DNA from: an uncultured Eubacteriales bacterium
GTDB taxonomy: Bacteria; Bacillota; Clostridia; Oscillospirales; Acutalibacteraceae
Reading direction: 5' to 3'
Assembly (NCBI GenBank): GCA_900320925.1
Contig: ONUD01000146.1
Location: 1-14,539, forward strand
Length of the DNA stretch: 14,539 nucleotides
Of the stretch, positions 5,051-12,199 are shown one piece after another. Under the pieces are notes generated by a model. It worked only from the letters and a program-made list of their open reading frames with translations, searched no databases and had not been told where the DNA came from. Every line of letters starts with the position of its first letter. Position 1 is the first letter of the stretch. Both the position numbers and the translations under genes were made by a program.

Positions 5051-7312
5051 ATGGCGAAAAAAGGTGCAGCCGAAACAATGAATTTGCGGGTCAAGATCCT
5101 GCTGATACTGATCCTGGTCGCCGGCTTCGGGGTGGTGGCAGGAAGAATCCTGTACCTCCAGACCTTCAAGGCGGAGGAACTGCAAACAAAGGCGGTCGAA
5201 CAGCAGTTGAACGATACAACGCTCTCGGCGAAAAGAGGCAGTATCTATGATGCCAACGGCAATCTCCTTGCCCAGAGTGTGACGGTATGGGATATCGTGA
5301 TCGAGCCTGCCAGACTGGAAGAAGAGGAGCATCGTTTGCTGATAGCAGAGGGGCTTGCCAGGATACTGGATATGGACAAGGAAGAAGTGTACCAGCAGAC
5401 CAAGGAAAATAATTTTTATGAGGTCATCAAAAGAAAAGTATCGGCTGATGTCAAGGATCAGGTACAGGAGTTTATGAAGAATCTGAGAGATCATGAGGAT
5501 AAACGGGTTCCTTATGTTCTCAAGCTCATCGAGAATTATAAGCGGTACTATACGCATGATAACTTTGCGGCGGATGTCATCGGATTCGTGGGAATGGATG
5601 ACCAGGGACTGGCAGGCGTGGAATATGAATACGATTCATACCTCAAGGGACAGTCGGGACGGCTGGTGGTGGCAAGAAATGCTGTCGGAGGAGAAATGCC
5701 GTTTCCGTATGAGCAGAAAATTGATGCCATAGATGGCTATCATCTGACACTGACCATTGATGAAAATATCCAGAGCGTGATGGAAAAGTACGTGCGTGAA
5801 ACGCTGAAAGAGTTCAATGTGGCCAATCGGGGCTGTGCCATCATGATGAATGTCAAAACGGGTGCCATACTGGGATTTGCGTGTGAGGAATCTTTTAATC
5901 CCAACGAGCCGTTCAAGCTGGATGCCAAGACGGTTAAAAAAATCGAGGCACTTCCCGAAGACCAGCAGGATAAGGCAACGGCCAAGGCACAGCAGCGGCT
6001 CTGGAGAAACAAGGGCGTGAGTGATACGTATATCCCCGGCTCCGTGTTCAAGATGTGCATGGCTTCGGCAGTGCTGTCGGAGGGAATGATCAAGTCCGAT
6101 ACCCGTTTTGAGTGTGACGGTTCGTATGCTCCCTTTGAAGGCTCGCCGTCCATCGACTGCTGGCAAAGCTCAGGGCATGGAACCGAAACGCTGGAGCAGG
6201 CTCTCTGTAATTCCTGCAACCCTGCCTTTATGCAGATGGGGTTCATGCTCGGACGGGAAAAATACTATGAATATTACGTGGCTTTCGGAATGTCGGAGAA
6301 AACAGGTATTGACCTGCCGGGAGAAAGTGATGACATTTTCTTCCATACGCAGGTCGGCAATGTGATCCACGGGATGGATCTGACGGATCTCGCCGTTGGC
6401 TCTTTCGGTCAGAACTTCAAGATCACACCGATCCAAATGCTGACAGCCTGCGGTGCGATTGCCAACGGCGGCAAGCTGATGAAACCATATGTGGTGTCGC
6501 AGATTTCCGATACGGCGGGCAATGTGGTGCAGTCTGCCGAGCCGACCGTCAGGCACCAGGCAATTTCCGAATCCGTTTCCCGCCAGGTCTGCAAAATGCT
6601 CCAGACCAATGCGACATCCGGGGGCGGTAAAAACGGCTATGTAGCAGGCTACCGTATCGGCGGCAAAACGGGTACTTCCGAAAAAACCGTTGACGAGGAC
6701 GGCAATCTCAGTGATGACTATATTGCCTCTTACTGCGGCATTGCCCCTGCGGATGATCCCGAAGTGGCACTGATTTGCTACTTCGATACCCCCGACAAAA
6801 AAATTAACTATTACGGTACCACCGTGGCGGCACCGTGCTTCCGGAACATCATGAGTGAAGTGCTGCCGTATCTCGGCGTTGAGAAAATGTATACGGATGC
6901 CGAACTGAAAGAATTGGATACGGTCACGGGTGCGTATGTGGACATGAAAGTGGAAGATGCCGTCATGCAGATTAAAAATGCTTCCCTGAATGCGGAAGTG
7001 GTCGGCGAGGGCAAGACCGTTGTGGCACAGAATCCGTCCGCTTACACTACCATCCCCAAAGAGGGTGTAGTGGTACTCTATACGGAAAAGGATCTCAAGC
7101 ATGGGGAAGTGAATGTGCCTGATTTTACCAATCTCTCTTTGGCAGAGGCGAATGCACTGGCGACAGAATACAACCTGAATATCTGCATCGAGGGTACCAC
7201 ATCGGAGGATGTCGGCTCTTATGTCAAAAAACAGGACGTAAAGGTGGGAAGCAGCGTAGAAGCCTGGTCAGTCGTGACACTGACGTTCAACCAGGATAAT
7301 GCGATTATGTAA
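5051..7312 (+). CDS. ftsI: septal class B penicillin-binding protein with two PASTA domains (FtsI/PBP2B/SpoVD type)
   Basis: 753 residues: a short cytoplasmic start, one membrane anchor (about 13-36), then the class B N-terminal (pedestal) domain with KRGSIYDANGNLLA (61-74). The transpeptidase domain follows: active-site Ser331 in SVFK (331-334), the SxN motif as SCN (388-390) and KTGTS (539-543). Two C-terminal PASTA-like repeats lie at about 623-681 and 686-747. It crosslinks septal peptidoglycan outside the membrane together with FtsW. ATG at 5051 follows GGGAGGA with good spacing. It lies between ftsL and mraY, as expected for the division PBP. B. subtilis has both PBP2B (two PASTA) and sporulation-specific SpoVD (one PASTA) at this locus. 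Here there is one gene, and two PASTA repeats favour the vegetative type. A sporulation role cannot be excluded. Confidence 0.95.
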   Translation: MAKKGAAETMNLRVKILLILILVAGFGVVAGRILYLQTFKAEELQTKAVEQQLNDTTLSAKRGSIYDANGNLLAQSVTVWDIVIEPARLEEEEHRLLIAEGLARILDMDKEEVYQQTKENNFYEVIKRKVSADVKDQVQEFMKNLRDHEDKRVPYVLKLIENYKRYYTHDNFAADVIGFVGMDDQGLAGVEYEYDSYLKGQSGRLVVARNAVGGEMPFPYEQKIDAIDGYHLTLTIDENIQSVMEKYVRETLKEFNVANRGCAIMMNVKTGAILGFACEESFNPNEPFKLDAKTVKKIEALPEDQQDKATAKAQQRLWRNKGVSDTYIPGSVFKMCMASAVLSEGMIKSDTRFECDGSYAPFEGSPSIDCWQSSGHGTETLEQALCNSCNPAFMQMGFMLGREKYYEYYVAFGMSEKTGIDLPGESDDIFFHTQVGNVIHGMDLTDLAVGSFGQNFKITPIQMLTACGAIANGGKLMKPYVVSQISDTAGNVVQSAEPTVRHQAISESVSRQVCKMLQTNATSGGGKNGYVAGYRIGGKTGTSEKTVDEDGNLSDDYIASYCGIAPADDPEVALICYFDTPDKKINYYGTTVAAPCFRNIMSEVLPYLGVEKMYTDAELKELDTVTGAYVDMKVEDAVMQIKNASLNAEVVGEGKTVVAQNPSAYTTIPKEGVVVLYTEKDLKHGEVNVPDFTNLSLAEANALATEYNLNICIEGTTSEDVGSYVKKQDVKVGSSVEAWSVVTLTFNQDNAIM

Positions 7313-7341
7313 AGCAGCAGGGAAAGGTGGATATTTCAGTG

Positions 7342-8355
7342 ATGACAAAAATGTGGACGATCATTGCCGCAGTCGGTTCTTTCGGCGTGGCAGCCCTGTT
7401 CGGATTGTGGCTGGTGCCGTTTTTGAAGAAGGTGCATTTCCAGCAGACCATCCGTGAAGAGGGTCCCGACTGGCACCAGAGTAAACAGGGAACACCCATC
7501 ATGGGCGGTTTTATGTTCATCCTGTCGAGCATTGCCGTAGGACTGCCGTGCGTACTGCTGTACAACGGGACGGGCAATGCTCCTGAAACCATGCTGCTGT
7601 GTGCCAAGGTCTATGCAGGCATGGCAATGGCACTGGCATTCGGCGGGATCGGCTTTATTGATGACTACATCAAAGCCATTAAAAAACGCAACCTTGGACT
7701 GACCGCTGTGCAGAAACTGGTGCTGCAATTTCTGGTAGCAATTGCCTACCTTGCCACGATGTACCTGTTCAAGGATAATACCGAAACGTTTATCCCGTTT
7801 GTGGGCATGGTGGATATCGGACTGTTTTATTATCCGCTGTCAGCCATCTTCATTGTCGGCATTGTGAATGCCGTGAACCTGACCGACGGCATTGACGGTC
7901 TGAACGGTTCGGTGACGTTTTTCGGGGCAGTGTTTTTCATGATGATGGCACCGTTCCTCGACAGAATGGGAGCTTCCATCATGGCAGCGGCACTGGCAGG
8001 AGGCTGTCTGGGCTTTTTGGTGTGGAACTTCCACCCCGCCAAGGTGTTCATGGGCGATACAGGTTCGCTGTATCTGGGCGGCTTTATGTGTGCCATCGCC
8101 TTTGCACTGGATATGCCCGTCATGCTGATTCTCGTGGGACTGGTTTACATCATGGAGATGTTTTCGGTCATCCTCCAGGTGGGCTACTTCAAGCTGACAC
8201 ATGGCAAACGTCTGTTCAAGATGAGTCCTATCCATCACCATTTTGAAAAATGCGGCTGGTCGGAAGTGAAGATCGTGGTGGTGTTCAGTGCATTAACGGC
8301 AATCGGCGGTGCCTTGTCACTGCTGATGGTGATGAAATACAAGGGTCTTGTTTAG
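7342..8355 (+). CDS. mraY: phospho-N-acetylmuramoyl-pentapeptide transferase MraY
   Basis: 337 residues, a polytopic membrane enzyme. It moves phospho-MurNAc-pentapeptide from UDP to undecaprenyl phosphate, giving lipid I. Visible signatures are QSKQGTPIMGGFMFI (46-60), IDDYIKAIKKRNLGL (106-120) with the catalytic Asp pair 107-108, NAVNLTDGIDGLNG (176-189), VFMGDTGSLYLGG (235-247) and the histidine motif SPIHHHFEKCGW (295-306). About ten membrane segments are apparent. I chose ATG at 7342. GTG at 7339 is equally possible, because the ribosome-binding sequence AAAGGTGG (7323-7330) is 8 nt from it and 11 nt from the ATG. It starts 29 nt after the PBP stop. Confidence 0.97.
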   Translation: MTKMWTIIAAVGSFGVAALFGLWLVPFLKKVHFQQTIREEGPDWHQSKQGTPIMGGFMFILSSIAVGLPCVLLYNGTGNAPETMLLCAKVYAGMAMALAFGGIGFIDDYIKAIKKRNLGLTAVQKLVLQFLVAIAYLATMYLFKDNTETFIPFVGMVDIGLFYYPLSAIFIVGIVNAVNLTDGIDGLNGSVTFFGAVFFMMMAPFLDRMGASIMAAALAGGCLGFLVWNFHPAKVFMGDTGSLYLGGFMCAIAFALDMPVMLILVGLVYIMEMFSVILQVGYFKLTHGKRLFKMSPIHHHFEKCGWSEVKIVVVFSALTAIGGALSLLMVMKYKGLV

Positions 8356-8372
8356 GAAAGGAGCTTTTGGAA

Positions 8373-9596
8373 TTGAAAACGCAATCCTCCTCTTCGTCCG
8401 GCAGGCTTCCGCCCCGTGCGGCAAGGGACGGTACGGCAGAATACCCGATGCCCAAAAGAGTCAAAAGGCGTTTTAAAGTGTTTTCAAAACGTTTGGGACT
8501 GGATATGCTGTTTTTATGTTTCTTGCTGCTGCTGGTCATTATCGGTCTGCTGATGATGTTTTCGGCAAGCTATCCGTCAGGATTGGCCTATGCAGATGAC
8601 AGCTTTTTTTATCTTAAAAAACAAAGTCTGTTTGCCATCGTGGGTCTGGGACTGATGGTTGGTGTTTCCTATTTTGATTACCACCACTGGCATAAACTGA
8701 CATATCCGGTTTTAGTGTTGTCAGTGCTGCTGTTGATTGCGGTGCTGGTGATTCCGTCCCAGAGTGATGTCAAGCGGTGGATCTATATCGGGAGTATCGG
8801 CTTCCAGCCCTCAGAGCTTGTGAAGTTTGCAGTGATCCTTGCCATGGCAGACTGGGGTTCCAGACATTTCCGTCAAATGGGAACCTTTCGCTACGGGGTG
8901 CTGTATGCACTGATTCTGTTTGCCGTTGTGGGAGGTCTGACACTCATGGAGCCGCATTATTCGGGTGTTGCCATTATTCTGGTATTGGTGTTGCTGATGA
9001 TGTTTATCGGCGGAGTGAAGTGGCGGTGGTTCATTTTGGTGTTTGCCGCTATCGGATTATTGGTGATGTTCCTCGCCGTGACGGGCAAGCTCGGTTATGC
9101 CATGAGCCGTCTGCACGGTTGGGGACAGGCATTGATCTATACTACGGATGAGATGTGGCAGACGACGTATCAGACAAGAAACTCCCTGTATGCCATCGGT
9201 TCGGGCGGCTTCTGGGGACTGGGGCTGGGAATGTCCCGACAAAAATATCTGTATATTCCCGAAGTGCAGAATGACTTTGTATTTGCAGTGGTTTGTGAAG
9301 AGTTAGGGTTTATCGGTGTACTGGTGATATTGATTCTGTTCGGCCTGCTGGTATGGAGGGGGATTATGATTTCCCTACAGTCCAAAGATAAGTTCGGAAG
9401 ACTGCTGGGGGTCGGTCTTTCAGCACAGGTCGGCTTGCAGGTGGTACTGAATCTGCTGGTCATTACCGACTGGATGCCGAATACAGGTATCAGTTTGCCG
9501 TTTTTCAGCTATGGGGGTACCTCATTGATCATGCTGTTGGTACAGATGGGGATCGTGCTGTCGATTTCCCGTACCGCTACGCTTGAAAAGGCATAA
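8373..9596 (+). CDS. ftsW: lipid II polymerase FtsW (SEDS family), TTG start
   Basis: 407 residues with about ten membrane segments. The first 40 residues are cytoplasmic, Ser- and Arg/Lys-rich. SEDS signatures: RWIYIGSIGFQPSELVKFA (135-153), MEPHYSGVAIIL (192-203), PEVQNDFVFAVVCEELGFIG (296-315) and LPFFSYGGTSLIMLL (375-389). Asp301 matches the catalytic Asp of FtsW/RodA. It polymerises lipid II into septal glycan, partnered with the class B PBP encoded two genes upstream. RodA is the alternative, but the position between mraY and murG indicates FtsW. The start is probably TTG at 8373, since AAAGGAG (8357-8363) lies 9 nt upstream. The first ATG, at 8448, has no ribosome-binding site. mraY ends 17 nt before. 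Confidence 0.95.
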   Translation: MKTQSSSSSGRLPPRAARDGTAEYPMPKRVKRRFKVFSKRLGLDMLFLCFLLLLVIIGLLMMFSASYPSGLAYADDSFFYLKKQSLFAIVGLGLMVGVSYFDYHHWHKLTYPVLVLSVLLLIAVLVIPSQSDVKRWIYIGSIGFQPSELVKFAVILAMADWGSRHFRQMGTFRYGVLYALILFAVVGGLTLMEPHYSGVAIILVLVLLMMFIGGVKWRWFILVFAAIGLLVMFLAVTGKLGYAMSRLHGWGQALIYTTDEMWQTTYQTRNSLYAIGSGGFWGLGLGMSRQKYLYIPEVQNDFVFAVVCEELGFIGVLVILILFGLLVWRGIMISLQSKDKFGRLLGVGLSAQVGLQVVLNLLVITDWMPNTGISLPFFSYGGTSLIMLLVQMGIVLSISRTATLEKA

Positions 9597-9619
9597 TCTA
9601 CAAAAGGGTGGTCGAAGAT

Positions 9620-10762
9620 ATGAGATTGATACTGGCAGGCGGCGGAACAGCAGGACATATTAACCCTGCTCTCGCCATTGCAGGATATGTCAGAGAACAA
9701 CAGCCCGATGCAGAAATTCTCTACATCGGCAACAAGGGTGGCATGGAGGAACGGCTCGTGCCGCAGGCAGGCTTTGCTTTCAAAAGTGTCAGCGTGCAGG
9801 GCTTCCGAAGAAAGATTTCTTTTAAAGCAATGAAAGAAAATATCGTGACGATTCATAAGGCCGTTTCGGCTGCGAAAGAGGCGGAAAAACTGATTGCGGC
9901 TTTTAAGCCGGATGTCTGTATCGGAACGGGAGGCTATGTCAGCGGTCCGGTTCTCAAGGCGGGTGCCAAGCTGGGAATTCCGATACTGATCCATGAACAG
10001 AATGCCTATCCGGGCATTACCAATAAAATGCTGGCGGGCAAGGCGGCAAGAGTGATGCTTGCCATGCCTGCCGCAAGGGAACACTTTAAGGGTCACTGCC
10101 GTTTTGTCGATACGGGCAACCCTGTGCGGGGAGAGATCCTCCGACAGAATAAGGTATCTGCCAGAAAACAGCTTGGATTGGACAGCCGTCCGGTTATTTT
10201 GTCTTTCGGCGGCAGTCTGGGAGCGGATAATATCAACAAGGCACTGGCTGATGTCATTGCAAGGAGTGCCGCTGACGGCAGGTACCAGCATATCCATGCT
10301 TACGGGCAGTACGGCAAATGGTTCCCTGACCTGCTCAGGGAAAAGGGGGCTGACCTGCAAAAGGCGGACAATCTTGACATTCGGGAATATATCCATGATA
10401 TGCCCGTCTGTCTGGCGGCGGCGGATGTTGTGGTAGCCCGGGCGGGAGCCATGACGCTGAGCGAGATACAGGTGCAGGGCAAGCCCTCTATCCTGATTCC
10501 GTCACCGAATGTGGCGGAGAACCATCAGTATCACAATGCCATGGCACTGGTTCGCAACCGTGCGGCACTGATGATAGAAGAAAAAGACCTGACTCCCGAA
10601 AAACTGACGGATGCCATTGACTCACTGGCAGGTGACAGAGCAAAATTGGAAGAGTATGCCCGCAATGCCAAAAAAATGGCAATTTGCAATGCATCCGAGA
10701 GGATCTATGCCATCATTCAGGAAGTGATGGCAGAACATCAGCAGGGGAGGAATGACGGATGA
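9620..10762 (+). CDS. murG: lipid II synthase MurG (UDP-GlcNAc transferase)
   Basis: 380 residues, a two-domain GT-B glycosyltransferase (family GT28) at the inner face of the membrane. It adds GlcNAc from UDP-GlcNAc to lipid I, making lipid II. Signatures: the N-terminal glycine-rich loop GGGTAGHINPALA (7-19), IGTGGYVSGP (101-110), IHEQNAYPG (124-132), the second glycine loop LSFGGSLGA (194-202), and the UDP-GlcNAc site VVARAGAMTLSEIQVQGKPSIL with ENHQYHNA (300-307). The first loop has Ala where many MurG have Gly (GGTGGH). ATG at 9620 is chosen over GTG 9608 because AAAGGGTGG sits about 8 nt before the ATG. Its stop overlaps the ftsQ start by 4 nt (ATGA), so the two are translationally coupled. 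Confidence 0.97.
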   Translation: MRLILAGGGTAGHINPALAIAGYVREQQPDAEILYIGNKGGMEERLVPQAGFAFKSVSVQGFRRKISFKAMKENIVTIHKAVSAAKEAEKLIAAFKPDVCIGTGGYVSGPVLKAGAKLGIPILIHEQNAYPGITNKMLAGKAARVMLAMPAAREHFKGHCRFVDTGNPVRGEILRQNKVSARKQLGLDSRPVILSFGGSLGADNINKALADVIARSAADGRYQHIHAYGQYGKWFPDLLREKGADLQKADNLDIREYIHDMPVCLAAADVVVARAGAMTLSEIQVQGKPSILIPSPNVAENHQYHNAMALVRNRAALMIEEKDLTPEKLTDAIDSLAGDRAKLEEYARNAKKMAICNASERIYAIIQEVMAEHQQGRNDG

Positions 10763-12018
10763 GTGAAAAACGCCCCTCCAAAAGAGCTGCCAGACGCAAC
10801 AACAAGCTCCGCTTGGAGGAGGAGAACCTGTATCAAGAATATTCCGAACAGGCGGCGGAAGAAATTCTGCTTCCGCCTGACGGAGTCTATCGGGAGGACG
10901 AGGAGGAAGAACCCATTCCCCCTGCCAGAGAACCTGACAGCCCCAAAAAACGCCGCCGCAGAAAAATGGCATTTTATGCCGTGACAATCATTTTGTCATT
11001 GTCCCTGTGTGCCTTGCTGTCACTGACGGTCTTTTTCAAGATCGATACCATCGTCGTGGAGGGGGAAACACGCTACGCCCATGCGGAAATCATTGCTTCG
11101 AGCATGATCGACCCGAATGCGAATTTCCTGCTTTGTGATACCTCACAGGGGGCAGAAAAAATTATAGCAAAATATCCCTATATTGACAGCGTGGAAATTT
11201 ATAAACAGCTCTTTAACAAGATTGTCATCAAAGTCAAGGAAGCAAAACCGACTTCCATCGTGGAACATAAGGGAAAATATTATGTCCTCAGCCAGAAAAG
11301 AAAGATTATTGAAATCAATAACGAAAAAAAATATCAGGTGCCGAGTATTCTCGGTGTGAAGCTGAAAAGCGAAAAACTGTGTGCGTATGCAGAGTACCAG
11401 AATGAGAACCTTGAAAAATATATCAGCGAGATTATGAAAATGGCGGAAAAATATAAGGTGGGTTCCATTGAGGTGATCGACGTGACCTCGCCGACCAACA
11501 TCATCCTGACCCGTACCAATGGGTTTCAGATTTTGATAGGCTCTCCTGAAAATCTCGAATATAAGTTCAAAACCATTGCTTCCGTCATGGCAACGGATGT
11601 CTCTGAGCAGGATGTCGGCAGTCTGAATGTATCACTGGCCGGAGAAGCGGGAGCCGGTTCTTATCTGAAATCCAAGGTGCCTGAACAGAGCAGCAAGGCG
11701 GTTTCTTCTGCCGAACCCTCTAAAGAGGAATCCTCTCAGCCAAGCTCCGTGCAGGAATCTTCCGAAGTCTCCGAAGCGGAAAGCACCCAAGAAGAGTATG
11801 AGGAGGAATCTTACGAAGAGGAAGAATATCTGGAAGAAGAGGAAGAACCTTCCGAGGAGGAATATACGGAAGAAGAGGAAGAACCTTCCGAAGAAATGTA
11901 TGAAGAGTCTGAATTTTCCGAAGAGGAAGAGTCGGAATATTATGAGGAAGAAAACAGTGAGGAAGAGGAATACAGTGAGGAAGAAGAGGACGATGATACC
12001 GATGAGTTAGCAGAATGA
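10759..12018 (+). CDS. ftsQ: FtsQ/DivIB-like division protein with long acidic C-terminal tail
   Basis: 419 residues. The N-terminal cytoplasmic part (1-70) is charged, with a KKRRRRK cluster (63-69) just before the single membrane segment (about 71-93). Residues 94-162 are a POTRA-like domain (FKIDTIVVEGETRY...), typical of FtsQ/DivIB. The beta domain spans about 163-295. Residues about 305-419 form a low-complexity tail, first Ser/Glu-rich, then dominated by Glu with regular Ser, Tyr and Pro. About 45 of the last 76 residues are Glu. By topology the tail lies outside the membrane. GGGGAGG at 10744-10750 gives a good ribosome-binding site 8 nt before ATG 10759, and the gene overlaps murG by 4 nt. 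Known role: FtsQ/DivIB with FtsL and FtsB/DivIC controls septal wall synthesis. The tail's role is unknown. Confidence 0.9.
   Translation: MSEKRPSKRAARRNNKLRLEEENLYQEYSEQAAEEILLPPDGVYREDEEEEPIPPAREPDSPKKRRRRKMAFYAVTIILSLSLCALLSLTVFFKIDTIVVEGETRYAHAEIIASSMIDPNANFLLCDTSQGAEKIIAKYPYIDSVEIYKQLFNKIVIKVKEAKPTSIVEHKGKYYVLSQKRKIIEINNEKKYQVPSILGVKLKSEKLCAYAEYQNENLEKYISEIMKMAEKYKVGSIEVIDVTSPTNIILTRTNGFQILIGSPENLEYKFKTIASVMATDVSEQDVGSLNVSLAGEAGAGSYLKSKVPEQSSKAVSSAEPSKEESSQPSSVQESSEVSEAESTQEEYEEESYEEEEYLEEEEEPSEEEYTEEEEEPSEEMYEESEFSEEEESEYYEEENSEEEEYSEEEEDDDTDELAE
11832..11891 (+). repeat. perfect 24-bp direct repeat in the ftsQ acidic tail
   Basis: The 24 bases at 11832-11855 recur exactly at 11868-11891, a period of 36 nt. 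They encode EEEEEPSEE within a 12-residue unit that appears twice (residues about 359-382). A second, shorter repeat follows near 11952-11990 (ACAGTGAGGAAGA, period 18). The whole segment from about 11780 to 12000 is very purine-rich on the plus strand. Such repeats can change copy number by slippage without breaking the frame. Confidence 0.85.
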
Positions 12019-12026
12019 CCAAAAAA

Positions 12027-12079
12027 ATGTCTGAAAATGCCCGGATATATCTGTAGAATGTTAAATATCTGTAAAAATC
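12027..12079 (+). repeat. three imperfect direct repeats upstream of the ftsZ promoter
   Basis: ATGTCTGAAAATG (12027-12039), ATATCTGTAGAATG (12047-12060) and ATATCTGTAAAAATC (12065-12079) are related copies starting 20 and 18 nt apart. The last two share ATATCTGTA exactly. They end 11 nt before the ftsZ -35, so they could be binding sites for a regulator of ftsZ. They could also be chance in AT-rich DNA. Confidence 0.4.
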
Positions 12080-12090
12080 AATTTAGTCTA

Positions 12091-12119
12091 TTGAAAAAAA
12101 ACTGCAAAAGTGGTACATT
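12091..12119 (+). promoter_or_regulatory. ftsZ promoter, sigma-A type with extended -10
   Basis: TTGAAA (12091-12096, five of six matches) is followed after 17 nt by TACATT (12114-12119, four of six). TGG just before the -10 makes an extended -10 element. Start of transcription would be near 12126, leaving an untranslated leader of about 74 nt. That leader holds a 6-bp hairpin (AGCTTC at 12161-12166, GAAGTT at 12173-12178, one G-U pair) shortly before the ribosome-binding site. The promoter lies in the only sizeable gap of the dcw cluster and would let ftsZ be expressed separately. Confidence 0.62.
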
Positions 12120-12199
12120 ATTAGTGGGTATATTTTTATCAGGAATGTCGGAGTTGTCAGAGCTTCGTGCATGAAGTTAATTTTGAAGGGAGAACAACA

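Noticed and set aside
6170..7102. A 310-codon open frame on the minus strand across the PBP gene, with similar ones over murG and rsmH
   Set aside because: These are shadows of conserved genes on the plus strand, with compositional oddities, no ribosome-binding sites and no recognisable domains.
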